Counted from the stretch's first letter, positions 27,861 to 37,990 are shown. The stretch: 64,000 nt of DNA from Vacuolonema iberomarrocanum LEGE 07170 (GCA_015207365.1 JADEXA010000002.1:166617-230616), one strand, 5' to 3'. Notes: generated from the sequence alone by a model not told the origin. Translations and numbers: made by a program.

Positions 27861-28521
27861 CGAAAGTGATTGTATGGGGGCGGAATCCTCTTGTCAAACT
27901 TAACTCGAATAAAATTCGGGGGACTTGAGATAGGGAAAGACGAATCAGCACTGATGCCTGTTCCCACAAACCCCTGCAGTCCTTGACCTGGCGTAAATTT
28001 GGTAGAGAATACAAACCTGACCCGAAATCGGATATCGCCCGTAAAAACACTGTACGATCCACAAAACTATCCAAGTCCATCTACCCCTCTGAAACTTCCC
28101 TCAAATAGAGCAGACCGGAACGAGTAAGAATCCGTTGATGCGCGGAGTGTTAATTATGCGTACCAGCAGACTTACTTAGTTAGAAACGATAATACAGCCA
28201 GGATTCGTTCTATGTGTCTAATAATACGCCACGAACAATTAAGTCCGTGTGACGGAAATCACTCGTTATTTGAAGCTTCGATAAAGTCTTGGAAAGCTTG
28301 AGAGGCTGGGACTAACCACAAGTTATCGCCTCAAGTCGCAAATGTATGCAGTATTTGTGCTGAGAATTTCATATAATCCGCTACGTCATTGTTAATTAGA
28401 TGAATGGCTTGTCTGGAGAAGGCTCTGGTAGATACTCGCGGGGTTTTACTGGCCCTACCATCAGCAGAATACTGGGGAAGGGGTATGATGTCTCCTGAGC
28501 GAAAGGAGCGTTGAAGCAAAT
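27861..28521. other. Intergenic region upstream of murF
   Basis: No gene supported over 660 bp between divergent transcription units. It should contain the promoter of murF; an AAAGGAG ribosome site lies at 28502-28508, 13 bp before the murF start. No repeat of families A-E is present. Confidence 0.5.
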
Positions 28522-29895
28522 ATGGGCTGTCAGGGTTCACTGGCTGACATCGTACAGGCATTGTCGGCAAGACCTGAAAATATTTTGGAAAGCCAGCTCA
28601 AAGAGCAGGTTTCGGGAATTACGGCAGATAGCCGAAGGGTACAACCTGGTCATCTATTTGTGGCACTACGGGGCGATCGCTTCGATGGTCATGCGTTCGT
28701 AGAAACGGCTCTAGCTCAAGGAGCTGCCGCCGCTGTTGTGTCGAATTCCTTAGATGCCTACGCAAAATTACCGACCCTATGGGTGCCCGACACTCTGGAC
28801 GCCTATCAAAGGCTGGGACGTTGGTGGCGCGATCGCTTTCCCCATCCCCTAGTTGCTATCACTGGATCGGTCGGCAAGACGACCACCAAAGAGCTGATTG
28901 CTGCCGTATTGGGAACCCATGGGCCTGTGCTCAAAACCCAGGCTAATTTCAACAATCAGATTGGTGTGCCCCAAACCCTCCTAGAACTGGAACCTGAGCA
29001 CCATCGGTTTGCGGTGATTGAAATGGGGATGCGGGCGGCTGGAGAAATTGCCTTGCTAAGCCAAATCACCCATCCTGATGTAGCCGTCATCACCAACGTA
29101 GGAACGGCCCATATCGGACGCTTGGGCTCGGAGGCCGCGATCGCCCAGGCCAAATGCGAGCTCCTAGCAGAGATGCACAATGGCGGTATAGCCGTGCTGA
29201 ATATCGACAACGATCGCCTGATGGCAACCGCTGCAAAGGTGTGGCAAGGCACAACGATCACCTATGGCTTAGAGGGCGGTGATGTGCAGGGAAACCTGGT
29301 AAATGCTCATACGCTGCACGTTGAGGGCATGACCTTCGACCTCCCATTGCCCGGTCGTCACAACGCTCAAAATTTTTTGGCCGCCCTCGCGGTGGCTAGG
29401 GCCGTTGGTATTGATTGGGCATCCCTACAAACTGGCTTGCAGGTGGAGTTACCAGCCGGCCGTGCCCAACGGCACCGATTGCCCAATGACGTGGTGATTT
29501 TGGATGAAACCTACAATGCGGGGTTGGAATCGATGGTAGCGGCATTGCAACTCCTCGCCGACTTACCCGGAGCACGACGAATTGCCGTGTTAGGCACCAT
29601 GAAAGAATTGGGGGAGCGATCGCCCGACTTTCATCATCAGGTCGGGGTCGCTGTGCGCGCGTTAGGCATCGATCACTTGCTCGTTCTAGCAGATCCAGCG
29701 GAAGCAGCGGCATTGCTGCAGGGAGCCACCCCATTACCCGCCGTTGCGTTTGCGGATCCGGCGAGCCTGGTAACCCAGCTTTTGAACCTGATTCAGCCGG
29801 GCGATCGCTTGCTGTTTAAGGCCTCCCGTGCCGTTGCACTCGATCGCGTCGTTGCTGAGGTGATGCAGCAGCTTGCCGCCACCACCACCACCTAA
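28522..29895 (+). CDS. murF: UDP-N-acetylmuramoyl-tripeptide--D-alanyl-D-alanine ligase
   Basis: 457 residues, standard for MurF, which adds D-Ala-D-Ala to the UDP-MurNAc-tripeptide in the cytoplasmic phase of peptidoglycan synthesis. N-terminal substrate domain with ITADSRRVQPGHLFVALRGD, ATP loop ITGSVGKTTTKEL (about 113-125), NNQIGVP, MRAAGEIALLSQITHPDVAV and the C-terminal LDETYNAGLESM motifs are intact. The ATG at 28522 aligns with family starts. The LpxB-related gene begins 15 bp downstream, likely the same transcript. Confidence 0.95.
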   Translation: MGCQGSLADIVQALSARPENILESQLKEQVSGITADSRRVQPGHLFVALRGDRFDGHAFVETALAQGAAAAVVSNSLDAYAKLPTLWVPDTLDAYQRLGRWWRDRFPHPLVAITGSVGKTTTKELIAAVLGTHGPVLKTQANFNNQIGVPQTLLELEPEHHRFAVIEMGMRAAGEIALLSQITHPDVAVITNVGTAHIGRLGSEAAIAQAKCELLAEMHNGGIAVLNIDNDRLMATAAKVWQGTTITYGLEGGDVQGNLVNAHTLHVEGMTFDLPLPGRHNAQNFLAALAVARAVGIDWASLQTGLQVELPAGRAQRHRLPNDVVILDETYNAGLESMVAALQLLADLPGARRIAVLGTMKELGERSPDFHHQVGVAVRALGIDHLLVLADPAEAAALLQGATPLPAVAFADPASLVTQLLNLIQPGDRLLFKASRAVALDRVVAEVMQQLAATTTT

Positions 29896-29909
29896 ACCGG
29901 AGGGATGGA

Positions 29910-31145
29910 ATGCGCCTTCTATGCCTGAGCAATGGTCATGGGGAAGATGCGATCGCCTGCCGCATTCTCCAATCGCTCCAACAATCCACAGCTATCAAAG
30001 AGCTGGCCGCCTTGCCGCTCGTCGGAACAGGGCAAGCCTATCAGGCCGCTAACATCCCGATCATCGGTAGAACCCAAGCCATGCCATCGGGCGGTTTTGT
30101 CTATATGGATGGATCCCAGTTGGCACGGGATGTGCGCGGCGGATTGGTGCAACTCACCCTATCGCAACTGCGATCGGTGCGCCAGTGGAACCGGAGCGGC
30201 GGACGCATTCTAGCCGTAGGCGATGTTGTGCCCCTGTTATTTGCCTGGTGGAGTGGTGCGCCCTATGGGTTTGTCGGCACCGCAAAATCGGAATATTACC
30301 TGCGGGATGAGCATGGGGTTCTGACGCGATGCACCTGGTTTGAACGCCTGGAAGGTTGGGCGGGCTCGGTCTATTCTCCCTTGGAGCGCTGGCTGATGCA
30401 CCATCCTCGCTGCCATGGGGTGTTTCCTCGCGATCGCCTCACCGCCAGCTTCCTCCGAAAATGGGACATCCCTGTCTTCGATCTGGGCAACCCGATGATG
30501 GATGGGTTTGCCATGGATATACCAGAGCCCGATTGGCAACAGGTGCCCCTGACAGTGGCTCTCCTGCCGGGTTCCCGAGCACCAGAGGTCTATGAGAATT
30601 GGATCTTGATTCTAGAAGCGGTGCAAGCGCTCGTGGAGACCTGGAACACTCCATTGGAGTTTGTTGGGGCGATCGCTCCCAGCCTTGCGATCGAGCCGCT
30701 GATCGCCGCGTTACAGCCGCACACCTGGCAATCCAGCTCAGACCCAAGCGGAAAAACCGTTTGGCGGCAGGGCAACAACATCCTACGGCTCACTCAGACG
30801 GAATTTATTTCAACCCTAGAACGCACCCATTGGGCGATCGCCCTAGCGGGTACGGCAACGGAGCAAGCGGTTGGGTTAGGCAAGCCCGTGATCGCGATTC
30901 CGGGGAAAGGGCCACAATTTACCCCTGCCTTTGCGGAAGCGCAGACACGCTTGCTGGGACCGTCGGTGCTATTGTGCCATCGCCCAGAGGCGGTGGTGGA
31001 CATCGTGCGATCGCTTCAACAGCAGCCCGAATGGCGGCAGCAGATCGCGGAGAACGGTCGTCGCCGCATGGGCACACCCGGAGCCGCCGAGCGGATTTCC
31101 CGATGTTTAGTGGAACAGCTGAGTGATCCCAGCGGTTATACCTGA
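29910..31145 (+). CDS. Lipid-A-disaccharide synthase-related protein
   Basis: 411 residues. It resembles the LpxB-related family found in cyanobacteria and plants (CLSNGHGEDAIACRIL at the start, VALLPGSRAPEVYENW in the middle, and GTATEQAVGLGKPVIAIPGK near the end, the sugar-nucleotide binding region). Such proteins have a GT-B glycosyltransferase fold, but members of this branch lack a proven substrate, so true LpxB activity should not be assumed. Probably operonic with murF. Repeat D lies between it and convergent glgA. Confidence 0.85.
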   Translation: MRLLCLSNGHGEDAIACRILQSLQQSTAIKELAALPLVGTGQAYQAANIPIIGRTQAMPSGGFVYMDGSQLARDVRGGLVQLTLSQLRSVRQWNRSGGRILAVGDVVPLLFAWWSGAPYGFVGTAKSEYYLRDEHGVLTRCTWFERLEGWAGSVYSPLERWLMHHPRCHGVFPRDRLTASFLRKWDIPVFDLGNPMMDGFAMDIPEPDWQQVPLTVALLPGSRAPEVYENWILILEAVQALVETWNTPLEFVGAIAPSLAIEPLIAALQPHTWQSSSDPSGKTVWRQGNNILRLTQTEFISTLERTHWAIALAGTATEQAVGLGKPVIAIPGKGPQFTPAFAEAQTRLLGPSVLLCHRPEAVVDIVRSLQQQPEWRQQIAENGRRRMGTPGAAERISRCLVEQLSDPSGYT

Positions 31146-31235
31146 GCCCCAATCGATGTTCCGCATATCTGTAATCCTGAGCCAACGCGCTGCTGCTGTG
31201 GCCGCGACGCGACCGCAGCAGCATCAAAATGCGTC

Positions 31236-31338
31236 ATATCAAATCCGGTTAAACAACCGTAAAACCCAAATATCGTTTGTACCCGCTGCGCTGCAGCGGG
31301 TACAAACGATATTTGGGTTCTTCAACTGGATTTGATAT
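31236..31338. repeat. Palindromic repeat family D
   Basis: A 103-bp repeat-like unit with ends ATATCAAATCCGGTT and its imperfect complement. The inner 57 bp (31263-31319) are a perfect 27-bp inverted repeat around loop GCT. Positioned between two convergent genes, it could also stop transcription from both sides. Its terminal ATATCAAATCCGGTT recurs at the left of repeat A3 (40744). Confidence 0.82.
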
Positions 31339-31349
31339 AAGGCTTGGGC

Positions 31350-32831
31350 CTATGGTTTATAGCGAATGTGCTCGTAGACATCGATATATTGCTGCCCTGA
31401 CGTATTCCAGGAGTAGTCGTAGGCCATCCCTTGCAGAACAAGTTGCTTGAAGTATTTTGGCTCATTTTTCCACAGATCCAACGCTCGACCCAGGGACGAT
31501 TCGAGCGCCGTTTCATCGGTCTGGTAGAAAACAAAACCGTTGCGTTCTTCCTTAGGACGAACCTCATCGTAATCCCAGTCAAACACCGTACTCACCAGTC
31601 CTCCAACCCCACGCACCACCGGAACCGTGCCATATTTCAAGGAAATGAGCTGGGTCAAGCCGCAGGGCTCGTAGTTACTAGGAACGACAATGATGTCGGC
31701 TCCAGCATAGATTAAGTGCGACAGTTCTTCGTTGAACGCCAGCTCCAGGTGGCAGTCGGGATTGCTATCTAAAAACGCCTTCTCATGGGCAAACCAATCG
31801 CGAATGGCAGGTTCGGTTGCCGATCCCAACAACACATACTGCGCTCCCTGCCCCAGGCTGTAATAGATGGAATGATGCACCAGATGCACACCCTTTTGCT
31901 GATCCAGGCGACCGATGTAGCAAACAATCGGCTTATCGGGAGCATCCTGCAGTCCGAGGCGATCGCGTAATGCCTTCTTATTGAGCGCCTTCACCTCATA
32001 GGAGTCGGGGTCATAGGGTTGCGGGATGTAGGTATCGCCTTCGGGGTTCCAGATGGTGTAGTCGACCCCATTGAGAATGCCAGAGTACTTCTCCTGATTT
32101 TCACGGATCGTCCCTTGTAGCCCACAGCCCACTTCAGTATGGTGGGCTTCCCAGGCATGGTGCGGCGAAACCGTATTGAAGCTATTGGAATAAACAATTC
32201 CCGACTTCATGAAGTTGAGCGCAAACGGATTGAAATTGTCTCGCAGGCGATTGTACTGGAAATAGTAGGCTTCGTTATTCAGACCGGTAGCCCAGAGAAC
32301 ATCCACCCCAGCGATCCCTTGATGTTTGAAGTTGTGGATGGTATAACACACCCGCTGATGCGCCATCCCATGCCACTGGTAAACCTCGAACAGCATGACT
32401 GGAAGCAGACCCGTTTGCCAGTCGTGGCAGTGGATAACGTCTGGTTTTTTATTACTTTGCTGCAGAAATTCCAGCACCGCTTTGCTAAAGAAAGCAAAGC
32501 GCATGGGGTCATCGGGGCAACCGTAGTAACACCCGCGATCGAAATAGTCGTCGGAGGAGTGCGGGCGGATAAAGAAGCAAAGCCGTCCATAAACCCAGCC
32601 GCAGAAAACAGAACAATGCACAGAACCGCTGTACCAGGGCACCCACAAGTCTTTGTAGGCTTCGTGCAACCCCCAGATGTGGTCGTAGCGCATGTTGTCG
32701 TACATGGGCAGAATCAGCTCAACGGTATGCCCGCGCAGCTCAAGCTCTCGGCTCAGCCCGTAAACGACATCGCCCAATCCGCCCACTTTTGAGACGGGAG
32801 CGCACTCAGAAGCAACCTGTATGATGTACAT
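31350..32831 (-). CDS. glgA: Glycogen synthase (ADP-glucose type)
   Basis: 493 residues, GT5 family. Transfers glucose from ADP-glucose to growing alpha-1,4-glucan. N-terminal ADP-glucose site KVGGLGDVV (15-23), HCHDWQT near residue 135, NTVSPHHA, the catalytic-region GILNGVDYTIWNP, IGRLDQQKGVHL, and EPCGLTQL followed by PVVRGVGGL are all present. The sequence is of the type often called GlgA2 in cyanobacteria, which usually carry two; the second is not in this window. No other glycogen gene is adjacent. Confidence 0.94.
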   Translation of the reverse strand: MYIIQVASECAPVSKVGGLGDVVYGLSRELELRGHTVELILPMYDNMRYDHIWGLHEAYKDLWVPWYSGSVHCSVFCGWVYGRLCFFIRPHSSDDYFDRGCYYGCPDDPMRFAFFSKAVLEFLQQSNKKPDVIHCHDWQTGLLPVMLFEVYQWHGMAHQRVCYTIHNFKHQGIAGVDVLWATGLNNEAYYFQYNRLRDNFNPFALNFMKSGIVYSNSFNTVSPHHAWEAHHTEVGCGLQGTIRENQEKYSGILNGVDYTIWNPEGDTYIPQPYDPDSYEVKALNKKALRDRLGLQDAPDKPIVCYIGRLDQQKGVHLVHHSIYYSLGQGAQYVLLGSATEPAIRDWFAHEKAFLDSNPDCHLELAFNEELSHLIYAGADIIVVPSNYEPCGLTQLISLKYGTVPVVRGVGGLVSTVFDWDYDEVRPKEERNGFVFYQTDETALESSLGRALDLWKNEPKYFKQLVLQGMAYDYSWNTSGQQYIDVYEHIRYKP

Positions 32832-32918
32832 CGCGTTTTCTCAGATAGGACGCCGCAACATTTTGTTATCTTTACAAAACCTATAAGGTTCAGGTGGCTC
32901 TGACAAGAGCAAAGTCGA

Positions 32919-33350
32919 TTAAGAATTGGTATTGGACTTCGGCAGTTGATTCAGCAATTGGGTGAAGGACGCATGCTTGAGCGCAATGTTGGGGTCCCGC
33001 TGAATGGCCTGAAAGTAGCCTTTTTCCAAGGGTGTACCAAATTCTGACGGTTGCAACATGAGCCGCGTTTGCTCAATTAGATCGATCGCCTGCTGCGATG
33101 GAAGGGGTTCTTTCGAGAGGATGACATCATCCATCTGCACAATGAATTGAGAGATGGGACGGAGCCAGGAAAACCATTCATGCTCGGTCACGAGTTGAAA
33201 GAATTCGTTGGGAGATTGGACAGGGCCGTGGAATTCTTCGTAAACCTTGCGCTCGGAGTCGAGTAGTGACTTGTGGAGATCGAGCAGGGATTTACGAACG
33301 GTTCGGAGATTTTGGAACGCAGGCCCAGAATTAGGTTTGGATGCAGTCAT
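32919..33350 (-). CDS. Conserved hypothetical protein
   Basis: 143 residues, all-helical in appearance (RTVRKSLLDLHKSLLDSERK, HEWFSWLRPISQFIVQMDD), with no signal or membrane segment. No characterised family is recognised. Its size and content resemble small conserved proteins of unknown role in many bacteria. Stands alone upstream of glgA's start (same strand); 87 bp separate the two, so coregulation is possible. Confidence 0.7.
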   Translation of the reverse strand: MTASKPNSGPAFQNLRTVRKSLLDLHKSLLDSERKVYEEFHGPVQSPNEFFQLVTEHEWFSWLRPISQFIVQMDDVILSKEPLPSQQAIDLIEQTRLMLQPSEFGTPLEKGYFQAIQRDPNIALKHASFTQLLNQLPKSNTNS

Positions 33351-33534
33351 TGGAAAATCAAACAGAAATCATTAACGGCAGTCGCCCTTATTGTCTGTGG
33401 TATTGGGCATCTTGTCATGGATGTTGAACGCCAGAATTGGGAAAATGCCTTGGCACTCTTTTTCACGCCTCCCGGTCTCGCCTCCGCAGCATGCCGCAGT
33501 TCTTTGACCCTCAATCTGGATTAGAAAAATCAGA

Positions 33535-33585
33535 TTATATGTTTGGTGAAAGGCCTGCTGAGTAAGCCTTTCACCAAACATATAA
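33535..33585 (-). terminator. Long hairpin downstream of coaE (palindrome F)
   Basis: Perfect 20-bp arms, TTATATGTTTGGTGAAAGGC (33535-33554) and its complement (33566-33585), with an 11-base loop, ending 15 bp from the coaE stop. Single copy. It probably ends the cobA-hemD-coaE transcript. Unlike families B-E its loop is not three bases. Confidence 0.65.
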
Positions 33586-33599
33586 CCTGCAACCCCAAC

Positions 33600-34289
33600 T
33601 CAAAAGCTTGGACGGGCCGGAGGGAAGGTGTGGACGGCAGCATCGATTTGTTGGTATAGCGCTGTGGGGGTGGTGTTGTTTTCGAGGATGACGTCCGCCC
33701 GACGGATTTTCTCGACGATCGCCATCTGGGAATCAATGCGCGCCTGAATTTGCTCAACACTCATTTGCCCATGGGTGTCTCGTTGTTGCAAGCGAGATAT
33801 CTGACGCGGACGAGAGCAGTAAACCACCCAGACCTCGCTCACCAGATCGGTCATGCGGGCTTCGAAGAGGAGCGGCACCACGATTACCACGATGGGATGT
33901 TGCAGGCGATCGATCGCGGTCAGATCCGCCATCATGCGATCGCGCACATAGGGATGAATCTGCTTTTCCAACCAGAGCAGCTCCGTCTGGCAGGTAAACA
34001 CAATTTCGCCCAAGCGCGTTCGGTTCAACTGTCCATTCGGGAGCAGCACACTGGGCCCATAGCGGTCTTGAATCTCGATGAGAATTTTTGTCCCCTTTGT
34101 CACAGCGTCGCGGGCATAGAGGTCGGCATCCAGCACCGGGAAGTGGTAATGATTGGCCAGATAATTCGAGGCGGTCGTTTTGCCCATGCCGATGCCTCCC
34201 GTCAAACCAATGGTGCGCTGTTGGAGCGGGTGGGTAGAGTCGAGGAGGTGATCGCCTACTTGTGGATTGGAGGAAGAGAGGTTGCCCAT
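33600..34289 (-). CDS. coaE: Dephospho-CoA kinase
   Basis: 229 residues. Last step of coenzyme A synthesis. ATP loop GGIGMGKTTA (31-40), DADLYARDA, VIVVPLLFEA and the C-terminal ADVILENN are typical. The start overlaps the hemD 3' end by 34 bp; a start at an internal codon would remove the overlap, but no better ATG precedes the P-loop, so about 25 extra N-terminal residues remain. Third gene of a cobA-hemD-coaE unit. Confidence 0.94.
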   Translation of the reverse strand: MGNLSSSNPQVGDHLLDSTHPLQQRTIGLTGGIGMGKTTASNYLANHYHFPVLDADLYARDAVTKGTKILIEIQDRYGPSVLLPNGQLNRTRLGEIVFTCQTELLWLEKQIHPYVRDRMMADLTAIDRLQHPIVVIVVPLLFEARMTDLVSEVWVVYCSRPRQISRLQQRDTHGQMSVEQIQARIDSQMAIVEKIRRADVILENNTTPTALYQQIDAAVHTFPPARPSF

Positions 34290-35062
34290 TGCACAATTGC
34301 GGTTGTCAAACCTTCTAGGGTGAATTCCGACGCTTCTATATCGACGCGCCCCAAATAAGTCCGGCAGGCATCCGAGGTTTGGGGGCCAATCGACGCGATG
34401 CAGACAGTGTCTAGAACCGCGTCAGGAAAATCTGCCTGAGTTGATACCAGGTGCTGGAAACAGCGAACGGTTTTGGAACTCGCGAACGTGATCACCTGAA
34501 TCTGTTGCTGATGAAGGGCTTGAGCCACGTCGGCGGTCAAGTTTTTGCAGCAGCCTGATTGGTAGGCAGGCACTTCAGTCACGGTTGCACCTGCCGCAGA
34601 GAAGGCCTGGACAAGCGCTTCCCGGCCTCCCGTTTCCACCCGTGGGAATAGGATCTGGCACTGTTCTAACGGATCGGGAAAATGCTGGATGAGGGAGTCA
34701 GCGACAAATTCGGGTGGAATGAAGTCGGGCGGAATGCCATTTGCTTGCAGTTGGTGAGCGGTCTTTTTACCGACTACGGCAATTTTGAGATGGGTGGTAG
34801 CCGCTTGATCCAGATGGTGGGTCGCGAGCCGCTGGAAAAAGTAATCGACCCCGTTGGTCGATGTGAGAATCAGCCAGTGAAAGTCCGAGAGGCGAGCGAT
34901 CGCCCCATCCAACTCCGCCCAACTTGAGGGCGGTGTAATTTCCAGCGCAGGCATTTCTAAAACCGTTGCCCCCTGTACCTGGAGCAAGCGTGTAAAATCG
35001 CTGGACTGTCCCGCAGATCGGGTGACCAGAATTGTCAAACCAGTAAGGGGAAGGGTCGTCAA
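34256..35062 (-). CDS. hemD: Uroporphyrinogen-III synthase
   Basis: 268 residues. Cyclises hydroxymethylbilane to uroporphyrinogen III, the branch point to haem, chlorophyll, bilins and sirohaem. The family is weakly conserved, but LTILVTRSAGQSSDFTRLLQ, WLILTSTNGVDYFFQRL, PRVETGGREALVQAFSAAGA and CIASIGPQTSDA fit well. It follows cobA, which uses its product. In many cyanobacteria the same cobA-hemD pairing occurs. Confidence 0.93.
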   Translation of the reverse strand: MTTLPLTGLTILVTRSAGQSSDFTRLLQVQGATVLEMPALEITPPSSWAELDGAIARLSDFHWLILTSTNGVDYFFQRLATHHLDQAATTHLKIAVVGKKTAHQLQANGIPPDFIPPEFVADSLIQHFPDPLEQCQILFPRVETGGREALVQAFSAAGATVTEVPAYQSGCCKNLTADVAQALHQQQIQVITFASSKTVRCFQHLVSTQADFPDAVLDTVCIASIGPQTSDACRTYLGRVDIEASEFTLEGLTTAIVQWATSLPPIHK

Positions 35063-35100
35063 AGTAACCGTTGGAGGTGATGGTTGTCGATAATTCAGGA

Positions 35101-35868
35101 TTAGGGGGGTTCAGGTTGATTATACGGAGGAACCTCTTTCCCTTGCACCCCATCCGCTTGCAAAAAGGGGCGTAAATGAATCACGTCCCCCACCAAAATG
35201 ACAGCCGGGGACAGCGATTGGCGGGTAGTCATTTGCTCGATTGTTTGCAGGGTTCCTTCCCAGACACGTTGCTGGGGATGACCCGCCCACTGCAAAATCG
35301 CAATGGGCGTTTCGGGCGATCGCCCCCGTTCCAACAATGCCTGTACGATCCAAGCGAGATGTCGCGTGCCCATCAGAATTGCCAGGGTATCCAGGGCCGC
35401 GAGGCTGTCCCAATCCAACGCCTCCGGTTCGTGGGCGCTCAACACCGCAAAGCAACGACTCATCACCGGATCGGTGAGAGGAATCCCGGCGAGCAGTGGA
35501 GCGGCCAACGCCGACGAAACCCCCGGCACCACTTCAAATGGAATTCCTGCCTGCTTGAGCGCCTGAATTTCAGAGGTCGTACGCCCAAAAATAAAGGGAT
35601 CCCCACTTTTTAGCCGTACAACATTTTTCCCTTGCTGGCAGGTTCGAACAAGCAGGGCATCGATTTCTGACTGTTTCAAGCTAGGCTGTCCCCCTCGCTT
35701 GCCCACGCAGATGCACTCACACTCCGCTGGCACCTCCGTCAGCAGCGCCGGATCAATTAAGGCATCGTAGAGTACCGCCTCTGCCTGCTGCAACAGCCGG
35801 AAACCGCGCAGGGTAATGTAGTCCGATCGCCCTGGGCCTGCACCAATGAGATAAGCATGACCAACCAT
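35101..35868 (-). CDS. cobA: Uroporphyrinogen-III C-methyltransferase
   Basis: 255 residues, single-domain SUMT that methylates uroporphyrinogen III at C2 and C7 to precorrin-2 with SAM. The motifs AYLIGAGPGRSDYITLRG, AVLYDALIDPALL, VVRLKSGDPFIFGRT and FEVVPGVSSALAAPLLAGIP are diagnostic. No CysG oxidase domains are fused. Product feeds sirohaem (for nitrite/sulfite reductases) and cobalamin. First of three closely spaced genes; hemD starts 38 bp after its stop. Confidence 0.95.
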   Translation of the reverse strand: MVGHAYLIGAGPGRSDYITLRGFRLLQQAEAVLYDALIDPALLTEVPAECECICVGKRGGQPSLKQSEIDALLVRTCQQGKNVVRLKSGDPFIFGRTTSEIQALKQAGIPFEVVPGVSSALAAPLLAGIPLTDPVMSRCFAVLSAHEPEALDWDSLAALDTLAILMGTRHLAWIVQALLERGRSPETPIAILQWAGHPQQRVWEGTLQTIEQMTTRQSLSPAVILVGDVIHLRPFLQADGVQGKEVPPYNQPEPP

Positions 35869-35974
35869 AAGTTTTTGAGGGTTGAAGGTTGAGCGTTAGG
35901 TAAGGCATGGGCTGGGCATGAAGGAAAACCCCTTTGCGCCATTTTGGAAACAGGACTGGAAGCGATCGCCACTG

Positions 35975-37081
35975 CTATGCATCAAGCCAGGTTTGGCGAT
36001 CGCTCGACCGATGGGTCAGATCCATTAGCCGCTGGGACACAATTCCCTCTTGCAAGGAGGGGCAGAGCGCCTGGCCCTGGTCTATCCCCTTGACCCAGTT
36101 ATCGACCACCCGAATGAAGGGAGCCAGGCGACCATCGGAATAGGTTTTGGGAAACTGCAAGCGATCGGGAATCTTTACTTCCTGCAACGCTTCGCCAGCC
36201 GGAGCCGCCCACAGTTGAAACCCATGCACATAGTCTTTTGGGTTGCTGCTGCCCAGAAAGAGGGTGCCGCGATCGCCATACACCTCCACCCAGTGCCCTC
36301 GTCCCGCATAGGTTGCCGCGCTGAGCGCTACCTGCACAGGGGTGCCATCCACCAGCTCCAATTGGATCATTGCGGTGTCGTCAGCCGTCACGGGTTTTTG
36401 CTCGCCTGTCTCGGGGTCGGGTCGCGTAGGAATGGAGGTGATCAGCCGTCCATTTAGCCGCCGCACCGCCCCAAACAACCAGGCAATGTAGTCAAACGCA
36501 TGGGAGCCAATCGCCCCTAGTGCACCGCCCCCCTGATCTCGGCGGGCATACCAGTTCCAGGCACGGTTGGGATCGGCCCGCCCAGCGACTAGCCAGTCAA
36601 TATTGACAAACCGCAGCTTACCAACATACCCCTCCGCTAGCAGCTCCGCCAGCCGCATCCAATGGGGCACAAACCGAAATTCAAAGTCGAGCGCCGTGAC
36701 ACAACCATTCTTCTGGGCAATGCTTTGCAGGGCGATCGCTTCCTTCGCAGATAGGGTTGTGGGTTTTTCTAGCAACAGGTGCTTACCGGCCTCCAGCGCC
36801 GCCTTGGCCTGGGGGTAATGCAAAAATGGTGGCGTCGCGATACTGACCGCCTGCACCTCCGGCAACGCCACGACCTCTTCAATGGACTGGCAGGCATGAG
36901 GAATATTGTGAGCCTGAGCCGCTTCTTGGGCTTTGGCGCGATCGGGATTCAGCACCGCCACCACCTTCATCCGATGATGCACCTGCAACCCCGGAATGTG
37001 AATCTTCTGCCCAAATCCCGTACCGATAACGGCAACGCCAATCGTACTTTGCGTTCCAGCCTGACCCATAGCGCGTTCCAT
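35975..37081 (-). CDS. Gfo/Idh/MocA family oxidoreductase
   Basis: 368 residues. N-terminal NAD(P)-binding domain with GVAVIGTGFG (about 14-23), PEVQAVSIATPPFLHY and the family signature EKPTTL; a C-terminal alpha/beta domain binds the sugar or related substrate. An internal ATG four codons downstream is an equally good start. These enzymes oxidise or reduce many sugars and inositols; the substrate is not predictable. Monocistronic by position, about 100 bp upstream of the cobA operon on the same strand. Confidence 0.9.
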   Translation of the reverse strand: MERAMGQAGTQSTIGVAVIGTGFGQKIHIPGLQVHHRMKVVAVLNPDRAKAQEAAQAHNIPHACQSIEEVVALPEVQAVSIATPPFLHYPQAKAALEAGKHLLLEKPTTLSAKEAIALQSIAQKNGCVTALDFEFRFVPHWMRLAELLAEGYVGKLRFVNIDWLVAGRADPNRAWNWYARRDQGGGALGAIGSHAFDYIAWLFGAVRRLNGRLITSIPTRPDPETGEQKPVTADDTAMIQLELVDGTPVQVALSAATYAGRGHWVEVYGDRGTLFLGSSNPKDYVHGFQLWAAPAGEALQEVKIPDRLQFPKTYSDGRLAPFIRVVDNWVKGIDQGQALCPSLQEGIVSQRLMDLTHRSSDRQTWLDA

Positions 37082-37284
37082 CCACTGTGTTCAATCGTCT
37101 ACTGGGCATTATCCAATTTATTGGACATTACTCGATTGGTCGGGCAACATCCACTCAATTGGGAACGCCCACCTTGGGAGCACATGACCCAATAGATTGG
37201 ACAGTGGAATAAGACAAACCATCACGCATGGCGTCGCACCAAGCTTTGGAGAACCAATGTTCCCTCATCAGAATCGAGCCGTCA

Positions 37285-37698
37285 TTAAATGTGGAACCGA
37301 TAGGTAATACCGCCTGACTCTGAAACATCAAAGGTGGCATTCAGTTGTTTGGCCTTCTGATCCAGGTAGATTTTTGCTTCTGCGATCGTCATGTTTAGTT
37401 CTGTCGCAACCCGTACGGGGGTGAGCCGTCCTTCACTGGCTTGCAACAATTCGAGAAAGCGCTGCTCTCGCTCCCGCTCCGAATTCTGCTTCTCCTTCGG
37501 AGCATGCGTTCGCAAATTCCATAGAAGGAAACCACCCACCGCCGTTGGAGGAAGCCCAAAAAGAATGAGCGCAGCCGTTGCCCCTTCTCTATCCTCAGCG
37601 TCTGCATTCGGGTTAAATAACTCACTGACACCCAGCAGCAGAATCGGAACGCCTATGAGGAACATGAAACCTATCAAGATTTTCTGAATCAGCCGCAT
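37285..37698 (-). CDS. Small two-helix membrane protein with a soluble C-terminal domain
   Basis: 137 residues from ATG 37698; the frame could extend to 37779, but the extra residues are not protein-like. Two hydrophobic segments (about 4-23 and 42-60) are followed by a charged linker and a soluble domain, LLQASEGRLTPVRVATELNM then AEAKIYLDQKAKQLNATFDV, which looks like a winged helix-turn-helix. Such layouts occur in cyanobacterial proteins annotated only as hypothetical. It may be a membrane-bound regulator; unproven. Confidence 0.7.
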   Translation of the reverse strand: MRLIQKILIGFMFLIGVPILLLGVSELFNPNADAEDREGATAALILFGLPPTAVGGFLLWNLRTHAPKEKQNSEREREQRFLELLQASEGRLTPVRVATELNMTIAEAKIYLDQKAKQLNATFDVSESGGITYRFHI

Positions 37699-37990
37699 AA
37701 AGTGATTCTCCAAAACATTACAAAGACCCCGAGTGACAACGCTTAAGCGTGCGACGACAGTTAGGCACAGATAACACAATTATTTTCTTTAGGTCTGAAA
37801 GACACTACAAAAGTCTTGACATAATTTTCAAGCGACATGCCATGAAGATTTTATGTAGATGTAAAGAATAATGCAGGGTATAGCCTGACAAACCTAGAAC
37901 GACTAACTAGGCTAGATGAACCTTGAGACGGTTTCTTCATCACCGTCATTCCTACTGCCATACTTCGAACGACAAGGGGAGAGACCTGAT